DNA of 64,000 nt from Myxococcus dinghuensis (GTDB taxonomy: Bacteria; Myxococcota; Myxococcia; Myxococcales; Myxococcaceae). The translations under genes were made by a program, and so were the position numbers. Below, one piece after another: positions 8,748 through 17,358 of the stretch. Position 1 is the stretch's first letter, and every line of letters begins with the position of its first letter. Under the pieces are notes generated by a model. That model saw nothing but the letters and a program-made list of their open reading frames with translations, made no database searches and was not told where the DNA came from. The DNA lies in the NCBI RefSeq assembly GCF_024198235.1, contig NZ_JAKCFB010000014.1, positions 148,020-212,019 of the forward strand, in the 5' to 3' direction.

Positions 8748-10192
8748 GGCTCGAATTCCTTCTCGTCGTAGCGCAGCAGGGAGTCGAAGTACGCCTCCCG
8801 GTCATCCAGGTAGAGCTGCTTCGTCACCCCGGCCACCAGCTTGGGCAGGCTGTACTTCATCCCGGAGATGCTCGCCCCGCCGAACCCCAGCGAGAGCAGG
8901 CAGCCGAAGGTGTAGTTGAAGATGGAGGACACATGGGGTGCCCGGCCGGGCTGCTTCTCCTGAAGCTCGAAGCCCGGCCCCAGGTACGGGTGGCGCAGGA
9001 GGTCCGCGTGGGACTGCCCCGCGGGCGGCGTGAAGCGGTCCCTCCACAGCGCGATGTCCCCGAACACGTTCGCGAGCTCCGGCCGCAGCGACAGGTCCGT
9101 CACCGTGCCGCTGCCGACGATGAGCTTGTCGAAGGTGAACGTGCCGTGCGGCGTGGTGACGCGCGCCTGGCCGCCCACCGCCTCGGCGCCCAGCCACGGG
9201 CTCTCCGCGTGCAGGTGGAACTGGGGGTGGGCCCTGGCGCGGCGGAACGTGTCGGCGGGCGGCAGTTGCCCCATCTCGATGATGCGGTGGATGAAGCGCC
9301 AGCGGTCCGCGTCCGACAGGTCGGCGTGGTGCTTGAGGAAGCCGACGAACTCCGCCCAGCGGTACGGGTTGACGGTGGGCAGCGACTTGCGGCGGTAGAA
9401 CAGGTGCACCTCGCCCGCGCCGTGCTCCAGCGCGACGGAGGCGTTGTCGAAGGCCGAGGCGCCGGCCCCGAGCACCCCGAGGCGCTTGCCGCGCAGGGCC
9501 TCGAAGTCGATGTCCTCGCGCGTCTGGGCGTACAGCTCCCGCGGCAGGTCCGCCACCACCGCCGGGACCTCCCAGCGCCCCGAGCCGTCGATGCCCGTGG
9601 CCAGCACGACCTTGCGCGTGAAGACCACCTCCGTGCCGCCGCCCGGGCGCGTGTCGGTGAGCGGGACGAGGAAGCACGCGTCCTCCGCGCTCCACGACAG
9701 GGCGCCCGCGCGCGTGTGGCAGCGCACGGGGATGCCGAGCGTGCGCCGGTACCAGCCCAGGTAGTCCGCCCACAGCTCCTTGGGCACGCGCTCCAGCGCC
9801 GCCCACGCGGCCTCGCCGTGCTGGGCCTCGTACCAGGTCTGGAAGCACAGGTTGGGCAGGTTCTGGTCCGGCCCCGTCAGGTACTTGGGCGTGCGCAGCG
9901 TGTGCATGCGCGCGAACGTCTTCCAGGGGCCGGCGAGGTCCTGCGCGCAGTCATCCACCACGAGCAGGTTCGTGACGCGCTCGCGCATCAGCCCGAAGGC
10001 CGCGGCGAGCCCGCTCTGCCCTCCGCCGATGACGAGCACGTCGAGTACGGACTGGCCAGCACGGGTGTGGCGGGGAAGCACCCAGGAGCGGCGTGGGTAC
10101 TCCAACCGCTCGAGGTCCTTCCGGAGCACCTCCTCCAGGGCGGACAGGCCAGGAGCAGGCGGCATCACGGGGCTCGGGGGCGGGATGCGCAT
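8744..10192 (-). CDS. FAD/NAD(P)-dependent monooxygenase-like flavoprotein heading the ureide operon
   Basis: This 482-residue protein has two Rossmann dinucleotide-binding motifs: VLVIGGGQSGLAAAFGL (~50-66) for FAD and LGVLGAGASAFDNAS in the middle for NAD(P)H. The arrangement matches class B flavin monooxygenases, although the FMO fingerprint FxGxxxHxxxY/F is not evident. Other landmarks are KVVLATGIDGSG and the C-terminal NYTFGCLLSLGFGGAS. It is the first gene of the operon and overlaps allB by four bases. The operon holds uraH, uraD, allB and alc but no recognised uricase (UaZ/PuuD type), so by context this protein could supply the urate-oxidising step, as the unrelated flavoproteins HpxO and HpyO do elsewhere. 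That role is inference; it could also be an accessory oxidoreductase. Confidence 0.8.
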   Translation of the reverse strand: MRIPPPSPVMPPAPGLSALEEVLRKDLERLEYPRRSWVLPRHTRAGQSVLDVLVIGGGQSGLAAAFGLMRERVTNLLVVDDCAQDLAGPWKTFARMHTLRTPKYLTGPDQNLPNLCFQTWYEAQHGEAAWAALERVPKELWADYLGWYRRTLGIPVRCHTRAGALSWSAEDACFLVPLTDTRPGGGTEVVFTRKVVLATGIDGSGRWEVPAVVADLPRELYAQTREDIDFEALRGKRLGVLGAGASAFDNASVALEHGAGEVHLFYRRKSLPTVNPYRWAEFVGFLKHHADLSDADRWRFIHRIIEMGQLPPADTFRRARAHPQFHLHAESPWLGAEAVGGQARVTTPHGTFTFDKLIVGSGTVTDLSLRPELANVFGDIALWRDRFTPPAGQSHADLLRHPYLGPGFELQEKQPGRAPHVSSIFNYTFGCLLSLGFGGASISGMKYSLPKLVAGVTKQLYLDDREAYFDSLLRYDEKEFEP

Positions 10193-10403
10193 GCCCCATC
10201 GTAACCGCGCGCTGTGTCATGCGGTCAATCCGGGTTCCGCTCGTCGTATGGGTCGGCGGCCGTCGTGGTGGGAAATACCCAGGGGGGCCGGGGGTTGACA
10301 GGAGGTGTCGGGGGACCGACGACGACCTGCCTCCACGCTTCCCCGGTGGAGCCGGTTGGCTATGCTGCCCCGCCCTTTTCCGCTCCGCCCCGAGGTGATT
10401 CGC

Positions 10404-12059
10404 GTGATCAACGCCACTGCCCGCGTCCCGGCTCCGAAGAACGAGCCCATCCTTTCCTACGCACCCGGTACCCCCGAGCGCCGCGAGCTGCAGGCCGCGC
10501 TCAAGCGCATGAGCGGCGAGCAGATCGACATCCCGCTCATCATCGGCGGCAAGTACGTGCGCACGGGCAAGACGGACACCGTGCGCATGCCGCACGACCA
10601 CTCGCACGTGCTGGCCACGCTGCACGAGGCGGACGCCAGCCACGTGGAGCAGGCCATCCAGTCCGCCCTGTCCGTCAAGGACGAGTGGGCGCGCATGTCC
10701 TTCGCGTCGCGCGCGGCCATCTTCCTGCGCGCCGCGGAGCTGCTCGCCACCCGCTACCGCCCCATCATCAACGCCGCCACCATGCTGGGTCAGTCGAAGA
10801 CGGCCCACCAGGCGGAGATCGACGCGGTGTGCGAGGCCGTCGACTTCCTGCGCTACAACGTCCACTACGCCGAGCAGATCCTCGCCATCCAGCCGGAGTC
10901 CCCGGCGCAGACGTGGAACCTGCTGGACTACCGCCCGCTGGACGGCTTCGTGCTCGCGGTGGCGCCGTTCAACTTCACCTCCATCGCGATGAACCTGTGC
11001 ACCGCGCCCGCCATCATGGGCAACGTGGTGGTGTTCAAGCCGTCGTCCACGGCGGCGCTGAGCGCGTGGTACGTCATGCAGGTGCTGCGCGAGGCGGGCC
11101 TGCCGGACGGCGTCATCAACATGCTCAACGGCGACGGGCCCACGGTGGGCAACCCCGCCATGGCCAGCCCGGACCTGGGCGGCATCCACTTCACCGGCTC
11201 CACCCCCACCTTCAACACCATGTGGAAGACGGTGGGTGAGAACATCGGCCGCTACAAGCAGTACCCGCGGCTGGTGGGCGAGACGGGCGGCAAGGACTTC
11301 ATCGTCGCGCACCCCTCCGCGTCCGAGGACCTGGAGGCGCTGGCGGTGGCCATCGTCCGGGGCAGCTTCGAGTACCAGGGCCAGAAGTGCTCGGCGGCCA
11401 GCCGCGTGTACATCCCCGAGTCGATGTGGCCCCGGCTCAAGGAGCGCGTCCAGGCGCTCGTCGCGGACATCCGCATGGGCGACGTGGCGGACTTCCGCAA
11501 CTTCATGGGCGCGGTCATCGACGAGAAGTCCTTCAAGAAGGTCTCCTCGTACATCGACCTGGCGAAGCAGGGCGGCGAGGCGAGCATCGTCGCCGGCGGC
11601 GACACGGACCGCAGCAAGGGCTGGTTCGTGAAGCCCACGGTGGTGCAGGTGACCAACCCGCGCCACCGCATCCTGCGCGAGGAGATCTTCGCGCCGCTGG
11701 TGGGCGCGTACGTGTACCCGGATGCGAAGTACGTGGAGACGCTGCGCGAGGTGGACCAGAGCGCGACGTACGCGCTGACCGGCGCGGTGTTCGCCCGCGA
11801 CCGCAAGGCCATCGACACGGCGCTGACGGAGCTGCGGCACGCGGCGGGCAACATCTACATCAACGACAAGCCCACCGGCGCGGTGGTGGGCCAGCAGCCC
11901 TTCGGCGGGTCGCGAGCGTCCGGCACCAACGACAAGGCCGGTTCGCTGTTCAACATCATCCGCTGGACGAGCCCGCGCACCATCAAGGAGAACTTCGTTC
12001 CCCCCGTGAAGGTGCCCTACCCGTTCATGGACAGCGACCCCCACGATGGGGGTATCTAG
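10404..12059 (+). CDS. pruA: Delta-1-pyrroline-5-carboxylate dehydrogenase
   Basis: This 551-residue aldehyde dehydrogenase is of the stand-alone P5C dehydrogenase (ALDH4) type, shown by the N-terminal NEPILSYAPGTPERRELQ. Also visible are the GxTxxG-like loop FTGSTPTFNTMW, the general base in LVGETGGKDF, the catalytic Cys in YQGQKCSAASR and the late motif EEIFAPLVGAYVY. It oxidises P5C/glutamate semialdehyde to glutamate with NAD+. The start chosen is GTG at 10404, preceded by gaggtg with 7-nt spacing; an ATG further upstream lacks a ribosome site. No PutA proline dehydrogenase domain is fused, and no separate prodh gene is in the window. It is divergent from the ureide operon. Confidence 0.95.
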   Translation: MINATARVPAPKNEPILSYAPGTPERRELQAALKRMSGEQIDIPLIIGGKYVRTGKTDTVRMPHDHSHVLATLHEADASHVEQAIQSALSVKDEWARMSFASRAAIFLRAAELLATRYRPIINAATMLGQSKTAHQAEIDAVCEAVDFLRYNVHYAEQILAIQPESPAQTWNLLDYRPLDGFVLAVAPFNFTSIAMNLCTAPAIMGNVVVFKPSSTAALSAWYVMQVLREAGLPDGVINMLNGDGPTVGNPAMASPDLGGIHFTGSTPTFNTMWKTVGENIGRYKQYPRLVGETGGKDFIVAHPSASEDLEALAVAIVRGSFEYQGQKCSAASRVYIPESMWPRLKERVQALVADIRMGDVADFRNFMGAVIDEKSFKKVSSYIDLAKQGGEASIVAGGDTDRSKGWFVKPTVVQVTNPRHRILREEIFAPLVGAYVYPDAKYVETLREVDQSATYALTGAVFARDRKAIDTALTELRHAAGNIYINDKPTGAVVGQQPFGGSRASGTNDKAGSLFNIIRWTSPRTIKENFVPPVKVPYPFMDSDPHDGGI

Positions 12060-12065
12060 GCTCGC

Positions 12066-12914
12066 ATGAGCCGAGCATTCCCCGGCATCGCCGGGTTGGA
12101 GACGTACTCGCTGAAGGGTGACGACTGCTGCGTGGAGGTGATTCCTTCACGCGGCGCGCTCGTCACGAGCTTCCAGGTGGGGGACGAGGACCTCCTCTAC
12201 CTGGACGCGGCCACCGTGGCGGACCCGGCGAAGAACGTGCGCGGGGGCATCCCCGTGCTGTTCCCCATCGCCGGGCCGCTGCCCGGGGACACCTACGTCG
12301 CGCAGCGTGAGTCCTACACGCTGCCGCAGCACGGCTTCGCGCGGCGCATGGCGTGGGCCGTGCGTCAGGCGGAGGACTCGCTGCTGGTGCTGGGGCTGAA
12401 GTCCCGGCCGGAGACGCTGCGGGTCTTCCCGTTCGAGTTCGACGCCCAGCTCACCTTCTCGCTCGCGGGCCGGCGGTTGACGGTCGCGTTCGACCTGCAG
12501 AACCCCGGCTTCCGCCCCGTGCCCGTCCACCTGGGCTTCCATCCGTACTTCCGCGTCCCCGACGCCGCGAAGGCCGAATCGAAGGTGGAGACGGACGCGA
12601 CACACGCCTGGGACAACGTGGCGAAGCACGAGGTGCCCGTCACCCGGCTGGACCTGACGGAGGCCGAGGTGGACCTGCACCTGCGGGACCACTCGCGGCC
12701 GGGGACGCTCCTGGCCCGCGGACCGGGGCTGCGCCCCATCAAGCTGTCCTGGAGCCCGGAGTTCCGGACGATGGTGGTGTGGACGCTGCGCGGGAAGGAC
12801 TTCGTCTGCGTGGAGCCGTGGACGGCCGCGGCCGGGGCGCTCGCCACCGGCGAGGGGTTGCTCCACGTGCCTCCCGACGAGCGGCTGTCGCTCGAGTTCG
12901 ACATCGAGGTGTGA
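12066..12914 (+). CDS. Aldose 1-epimerase family protein (hexose mutarotase-like)
   Basis: This 282-residue beta-sandwich protein has a conserved N-terminal Arg-Gly (IPSRGALVTSF), a GGIPVLFPIAGPLPG substrate loop, PQHGFARRMAW with the family His, and VHLGFHPYF with a second catalytic His. A late Glu lies in VCVEPWTA. This fits the galactose mutarotase-like superfamily, closest in pattern to the D-hexose-6-phosphate or YphB-type branch. It starts 6 bp after pruA and is probably cotranscribed, although a metabolic link with proline catabolism is not obvious. Confidence 0.85.
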   Translation: MSRAFPGIAGLETYSLKGDDCCVEVIPSRGALVTSFQVGDEDLLYLDAATVADPAKNVRGGIPVLFPIAGPLPGDTYVAQRESYTLPQHGFARRMAWAVRQAEDSLLVLGLKSRPETLRVFPFEFDAQLTFSLAGRRLTVAFDLQNPGFRPVPVHLGFHPYFRVPDAAKAESKVETDATHAWDNVAKHEVPVTRLDLTEAEVDLHLRDHSRPGTLLARGPGLRPIKLSWSPEFRTMVVWTLRGKDFVCVEPWTAAAGALATGEGLLHVPPDERLSLEFDIEV

Positions 12915-12980
12915 ACGACGAGGCAAGGGAGAGGGACCCGCCCTCGTATCGGTGTGACACACAGGGCGCCCAGCGCCTTT

Positions 12981-13051
12981 CCTCAGCATGAACTACTGAG
13001 GACGGCACGACACGTCAGACCAAGTGTCTTACCCGGCCCTACGGTCGTGCC
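12981..13051. terminator. Stem-loops downstream of the epimerase gene
   Basis: Two dyads lie in the gap between convergent genes: cctcag/ctgagg at 12981-13001, and ggcacgac (13004-13011) with gtcgtgcc (13044-13051) as perfect 8-bp arms. A nested gacac/gtgtc pair lies inside the second loop. Position suggests transcription termination for the pruA operon and/or the opposing lipoprotein gene. No T-run is present. Confidence 0.4.
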
Positions 13052-13090
13052 ATCCCCCAAGCTCAGCGAGCCTGACTCAATGACGAGAGA

Positions 13091-13360
13091 TCAGGGGAAA
13101 CCAGAGTCGACGCAGGTCTCGGGGCAAATCTCGCGACACTCGACGATGGCATCCGCGCGCTGAGGAAAGACGCCGCTGCATCCCGGCGACTCATAGGTCC
13201 AAGTGTAGTTCAGGGACACGCACTTGAGGGTGCCGTAGGAGCACAGGGTGGACTCCCCCGTCTCCAACTCCGCCTCTCGCGGCTCCTCTGGCATGGGGCC
13301 GCACGCAACAACACCAAACGAGAAAGCCATACACACAAGCACACTCTTCAAGCTGTTCAC
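13091..13360 (-). CDS. Small Cys-rich lipoprotein
   Basis: This 89-residue protein has a lipoprotein signal peptide: the h-region SVLVCMAFSFGVVAC ends in the lipobox Cys, followed by GPMPEEPREAE. The start chosen is GTG at 13358-13360, because aggag precedes it by 5 nt; in-frame ATGs lie 15-27 bp upstream without a good ribosome site. After the lipobox the mature part has six cysteines (TLCSYGTLKC, PGCSG, VECREICPETC), suggesting three disulfides and an exported location. I do not recognise a family. It lies in a patch of lower G+C than its neighbours with more A/T-ending codons, which suggests recent acquisition. Confidence 0.7.
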   Translation of the reverse strand: MNSLKSVLVCMAFSFGVVACGPMPEEPREAELETGESTLCSYGTLKCVSLNYTWTYESPGCSGVFPQRADAIVECREICPETCVDSGFP

Positions 13361-14021
13361 CGAGACTCCTCTCATTGGCCTCATCAAAGAGGCATCAACT
13401 CAATACCACTCAAAACAAAACACACCAAGCAGAATATGAAAAAACCACACACCTCGACTAATCCGCGCACATCAAATCCGCCCAGGACAAGGCGCTAAAG
13501 TCTTCACCATCACCGGGGCCTTTTTGATGACGCCTCTCCTCATTTCCGCCTGACGTGGCTCCGTGCACGAAGACAAGCATTCACTCTGCGTGCCACCCAG
13601 ACCTGAGGTCTCCACGCCCGCCCAAACCTTATCGATTGGCAAACCAAGAGAATCGGATTGACGCTTCCGCAGCGGCAGATAACTGAGGTGCGAGCCCTGG
13701 CATAACGACAGCAGTTGCTCCGCCCCGCGGCTCCAAAGAGTGGATCCGATCGTCCCAGCCGGCAGAACCTCGCCTGCTTTCCTGACACGCCGTCGCGAGC
13801 GGAAAAGAACGCTTCCAGTCACCGCAAGCCGCATCGAAGCCGAGCACAGACAGCCCCGATCGTTGTTGCCATGCCCAGGAGATGCCCCAGCCAGAACGAC
13901 GCTTCCCCTGTTCAGGTGGGCCTCGAGCCGCGATGCTCAACAGGACGGCACGCTCCATGCACCGTCGGATCATGTTTTCCGTTTGAGGTCCCGTTCGCTA
14001 GCCTCCTACCCACCCACAACC
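13361..14021. other. Lower-G+C region with no confident gene
   Basis: This 660-bp stretch has visibly lower G+C (A-rich near 13385-13450) than the rest of the window. Short frames exist on the minus strand (13472-13834 and 13629-13973), but they have a weak third-position G/C bias, no clear ribosome site, and overlap each other in different frames. A broken or rapidly evolving small gene is possible; I cannot assign one. The promoter of the lipoprotein gene at 13360 should lie in its left part. Confidence 0.5.
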
Positions 14022-14939
14022 TCATCTCTGGCCGGCCTCCAGCAACGCCTTCAGCTCCGCCCTCAACCACTGGCTGCGCGGCTCGGCGTCCACGGCCCGG
14101 TGCCAGTAGACGTGCAGCTCCAGCGGCGGCAGCGCCAGGGGCATGGCGGACAGGTGGTTGCCGAGGACCGCGTTGATCTCCTCCGCGCGCCGCCGGGGCA
14201 TGGTCAACAGCAGGTCCGAGTCCGAGACGATGCGGCACGCGGCTTCATAGTGCTGGCAGCGCACCACCACCTCGCGCTGGTAGCCCAGGCGGCTGAGCAC
14301 CAGGTCCTCCACCGCCAACCCCGTCCGGCGGGAGGAGACGGTGACGTGCCGCGCGGCCATGTACGCGGCCACGTCCAGCTTCCGCCGGCGCCGGCTCACC
14401 ACGCAGAACCCGTCCTGGATGAGCGGCGCGTGCCGCAGCGCCGCGCCCGTGGGCTGCTCCACGTCGATGGCCAGGTCCAGCCGGCCCGACGCCAGGTCCC
14501 GCTCCAGCCGCGGCCGGTCCAACCGGACGCTGCTGACGCGCGCCTGGGGGCTCGTCTCCCGGAAGCGCAGCACGAGCCGGGACAACACGGACGGCTCCAG
14601 CACGTCGTTCATCGCCACCGTGAAGGTGCCCACGTCCCTGCCAGGGTCGAAGACGCGCGTGTGGTGCAGCGCCTGTTGCAGGAGCGCCAGCGCCTCGCGA
14701 ATCTCCGGCGCCAGCCGGTCCGCCAACGGCGTGGGCGCCACCCCCCTCCCCCGGCGCACGAACAGCGGCGAGCCCAGCTGCTCCCGCAGCCGCGCCAGCG
14801 CGTGGCTCACCGCCGACTGGCTCAGGAACAACACCTCCGCCGCGCGCGTGAGGTTGCGCTCCCGATAGACGACGTCGAACACCCGGAAGAGGTTGAGGTC
14901 CGGCGCGGGCTTCGGCGTCGAATCATGAACTGGCTTCAT
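14022..14939 (-). CDS. LysR-family transcriptional regulator
   Basis: This 305-residue regulator has an N-terminal winged HTH (residues ~11-70: LNLFRVFDVVYRERNLTRAA, then LSQSAVSHALARLREQLGSPLF) and a periplasmic-binding-protein-like effector domain from ~95 onward. The ATG at 14937-14939 puts the HTH at the usual distance from the N-terminus. It is transcribed divergently from the acyl-CoA dehydrogenase operon 80 bp away, the classical LysR arrangement, so it very probably controls that operon. A perfect dyad containing T-N11-A overlaps its own start codon, which suggests autorepression. The effector is unknown; an acyl-CoA or hydroxy-acid intermediate would fit the neighbours. Confidence 0.93.
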   Translation of the reverse strand: MKPVHDSTPKPAPDLNLFRVFDVVYRERNLTRAAEVLFLSQSAVSHALARLREQLGSPLFVRRGRGVAPTPLADRLAPEIREALALLQQALHHTRVFDPGRDVGTFTVAMNDVLEPSVLSRLVLRFRETSPQARVSSVRLDRPRLERDLASGRLDLAIDVEQPTGAALRHAPLIQDGFCVVSRRRRKLDVAAYMAARHVTVSSRRTGLAVEDLVLSRLGYQREVVVRCQHYEAACRIVSDSDLLLTMPRRRAEEINAVLGNHLSAMPLALPPLELHVYWHRAVDAEPRSQWLRAELKALLEAGQR

Positions 14940-14941
14940 GA
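14923..14941. promoter_or_regulatory. Candidate LysR-type operator (T-N11-A dyad)
   Basis: The perfect 7-bp arms tcatgaa (14923-14929) and ttcatga (14935-14941) flank a ctggc spacer. The T at 14926 and the A at 14938 are 11 nt apart within the dyad, matching the LysR box T-N11-A. The centre is 88 bp upstream of the divergent dehydrogenase start and overlaps the regulator's first codons, as expected for activation of one gene and autorepression of the other. Confidence 0.6.
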
Positions 14942-15019
14942 CGACACATGACCAACATTCAGTGGATTCATCAACAGGCGGGTGCCAAGGATGAGGCCTC
15001 ACGCCGAGGAGGAAAAGCC

Positions 15020-16255
15020 GTGGACTTCGAGCCGAGCGCCAGAAGCAAGGACTACCTGGAGCGCGTGAAGCGCTTCATGCGCGAGCACGTCGAGCCCAAC
15101 GAGGCGCGCTACCACCAGGAGGTGTTCGAGAGCGCCCGCGCCGGTGACTGGAAGACGTGGCCGGTCTCCTCCGTGATGGAGGAGCTCAAGGCCAAGGCCC
15201 GCGCGCAGGGGCTGTGGAACCTCTTCCTCCCCGACGAGAAGCTGGCCCCGGGCCTGTCCACGCTGGAGTACGCCCCCATCGCCGAGGAGACGGGGCGCAG
15301 CCTCATGGCCCCCGAGGTCTTCAACTGCAACGCCCCGGACACCGGCAACATGGAGGTGCTCTGGAAGTACGGCACGGAGGCGCAGAAGAAGCGCTGGCTC
15401 GAGCCGCTGCTCGCCGGCGACATCCGCTCCGTCTTCTGCATGACCGAGCCCGGCGTCGCGTCCTCCGACGCCACCAACATGGAGGCCACCGCCGTCGTCG
15501 ACGGCAACGAGGTCGTGCTCAACGGCTCCAAGTGGTGGACCACCGGCCTGGGCCACCCCAAGGCCCGCATCGCCATCTTCATGGCGCGCACGCCCGACAC
15601 CGGCGCCGACCGCCACCACCAGCACTCCATGGTGCTCGTCCCCCTGGACACGCCGGGCGTCTCCATCAAGCGCATGCTCCCCGTCTTCGGCGAGTACGAC
15701 GCGCCCCACGGCCACGGCGAGGTCCACTTCACCGACGTGCGCGTGCCCACGTCCAACATCATCGGCGGGCCGGGCATGGGCTTCGAGATCGCCCAGGGCC
15801 GCCTGGGCCCCGGCCGCATCCACCACTGCATGCGCTGCATCGGCGCGTCGGAGCGCGCGCTGGAGCTGATGATCGACCGCGGCATGAACCGCACCGCCTT
15901 CGGCAAGCCGCTCATGAACCTGGGCGGCAACCGCGAGCGCGTGGCCGAGGCCCGCATCGCCATCGACCAGGCGCGCCTGCTCACCCTCTTCGCCGCGTGG
16001 AAGATGGACGAGGTCGGCCCCCTGGGCGCGATGACCGAGATCTCCGCCATCAAGGTCGTGGCCCCCAGCGTCCTCCAGCGCATCGTGGATGACGCCATCC
16101 AGTTGCACGGCGGTGCGGGCGTCTCCAACGACTTCCCGCTGGCGGCCTTCTTCGGTCAGGCGCGCACGCTGCGCCTGGCGGACGGCCCGGACGAGGTCCA
16201 CAAGGGCGTCATCGCGCGCATCGAGCTGGGCAAGCGCGGCTTCTCCAAGAGGTGA
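15020..16255 (+). CDS. Acyl-CoA dehydrogenase, ACAD10/11-like
   Basis: The protein has 411 residues from the GTG at 15020, chosen because aggagga (15007-15013) lies 6 nt upstream. An ATG at 14948 would add 24 residues and run through the promoter. Family features are the FAD/acyl loop TEPGVASSDATNM, RTAFGKPLMNLGGNRE, the helix DDAIQLHGGAGVSNDF, and the C-terminal LADGPDEVHKG. At the catalytic-base position this last motif has DEVH rather than the YEGTxE of ordinary short/medium-chain enzymes; it resembles ACAD10/11 and LvaC proteins. Those family members work with an APH-type kinase on 4-hydroxyacyl-CoAs. The very next gene here encodes such a kinase, overlapping by four bases (GTGA). Confidence 0.92.
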   Translation: MDFEPSARSKDYLERVKRFMREHVEPNEARYHQEVFESARAGDWKTWPVSSVMEELKAKARAQGLWNLFLPDEKLAPGLSTLEYAPIAEETGRSLMAPEVFNCNAPDTGNMEVLWKYGTEAQKKRWLEPLLAGDIRSVFCMTEPGVASSDATNMEATAVVDGNEVVLNGSKWWTTGLGHPKARIAIFMARTPDTGADRHHQHSMVLVPLDTPGVSIKRMLPVFGEYDAPHGHGEVHFTDVRVPTSNIIGGPGMGFEIAQGRLGPGRIHHCMRCIGASERALELMIDRGMNRTAFGKPLMNLGGNRERVAEARIAIDQARLLTLFAAWKMDEVGPLGAMTEISAIKVVAPSVLQRIVDDAIQLHGGAGVSNDFPLAAFFGQARTLRLADGPDEVHKGVIARIELGKRGFSKR

Positions 16256-17358
16256 AATCCCCGACCATGGCCACCCACGCCCCCAAGCCGCCGTCCCCCG
16301 CCCACGATGCCTCGGGCTCCGTCCGCTCCGGCGAGGAGCTGGACGCCGCCGCCGTCGACCGCTGGCTGAAGCAGCAGGTGTCCACGCTGGAGGGACTGCC
16401 CACGGTGACACAGTACTCGGGCGGCGCGTCCAACTGGACCTACCGCCTCAAGTACCCCAAGCGCGACCTCATCCTCCGCCGCCCGCCCGCGGGCACCAAG
16501 GCGAAGTCCGCCCACGACATGGCGCGCGAGTACCGCGTGCAGAAGGCGCTCAAGCCCGCCTATCCCCGCGTGCCGGAGATGGTGGCGCTCTGCCAGGACC
16601 CGGCCGTCATCGGCTGCGACTTCTACGTCATGGAGCGCATCGACGGCCTCATCCCCCGCGCCAACATGCCCAAGGGGATGAACCTGGACCGCACCCACAC
16701 GCGCCAGCTGTGCGTCAACGTCGTCGACAAGCTGCTGGAGCTGCACGCGGTGGACGCGGCGAAGGTGGGGCTCACCACGCTGGGCAAGGGCCCGGGCTAT
16801 CCGCGCCGCCAGGTGGAGGGCTGGTCGGACCGCTACGAGAAGGCGCGCACGTGGAACGTGCCCAGCTTCCGGTACGTGCGCGACTGGCTCCAGGAGCACA
16901 TCCCCCAGGACATCGCCACGTGTGTCATCCACAACGACTGGCGCTTCGACAACGTGGTGTTGGATCCAGAGGACCCCACGCAGGTCATCGGCGTGCTGGA
17001 CTGGGAGATGGCCACGCTCGGCGACCCGCTCATGGACCTGGGCAGCGCCCTGGCCTACTGGGTCCAGGCCGACGACGACTTCTTCTTCCGCGCCACGCGC
17101 CGCCAGCCCACGCACGTGCCGGGCATGCTCACCCGCCAGGAGGTGGTGGACTACTACCTCCAGCGCTCCGGCCTGAAGCCCGACGACTGGACCTTCTACG
17201 AGGTCTTCGGAATCTTCCGGCTCGCCGGCATCATCCAGCAGATCTACTACCGCTATCACCACAAGCAGACGCGCAACCCGGCGTTCAAGAACTTCTGGTC
17301 GCTGGTGACGTACTTCGACTGGCGCTGCCGGCGCATCATCCGCAAGGGGAAGCGCTGA
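16252..17358 (+). CDS. APH-family phosphotransferase (ACAD10/11 or LvaA-like kinase)
   Basis: This 368-residue protein has an aminoglycoside-phosphotransferase fold: a Gly-rich N-lobe GGASNWTYRL, the Lys-containing strand DLILRRPP, the catalytic loop VIHNDWRFDNVVLD (HxDxxxxN) and the metal-binding VLDWEMATLGDPLMDLG. These match the kinase domain of ACAD10/11 and stand-alone LvaA-like kinases, which phosphorylate the 4-hydroxyl of 4-hydroxyacyl-CoA so that a partner dehydrogenase can eliminate it. It is not an antibiotic-resistance enzyme by context. The GTG at 16252 overlaps the dehydrogenase stop; an ATG at 16267 is an alternative. Confidence 0.9.
   Translation: MKSPTMATHAPKPPSPAHDASGSVRSGEELDAAAVDRWLKQQVSTLEGLPTVTQYSGGASNWTYRLKYPKRDLILRRPPAGTKAKSAHDMAREYRVQKALKPAYPRVPEMVALCQDPAVIGCDFYVMERIDGLIPRANMPKGMNLDRTHTRQLCVNVVDKLLELHAVDAAKVGLTTLGKGPGYPRRQVEGWSDRYEKARTWNVPSFRYVRDWLQEHIPQDIATCVIHNDWRFDNVVLDPEDPTQVIGVLDWEMATLGDPLMDLGSALAYWVQADDDFFFRATRRQPTHVPGMLTRQEVVDYYLQRSGLKPDDWTFYEVFGIFRLAGIIQQIYYRYHHKQTRNPAFKNFWSLVTYFDWRCRRIIRKGKR

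Noticed and set aside
13071..13084. Shared 12-mer tgactcaatgac here and near 22240
   Set aside because: It sits at the 3' end of one gene and upstream of another, with no common context, so it is probably coincidental.
13472..13973. Minus-strand small genes in the low-G+C patch
   Set aside because: Overlapping frames without clear ribosome sites or third-position bias; neither translation matches a family. Left as an unassigned region.
16252..17358. Aminoglycoside resistance gene
   Set aside because: The APH-like motifs are shared by many kinases, and the operon partner is an ACAD10/11-like dehydrogenase, so a metabolic kinase is far likelier.
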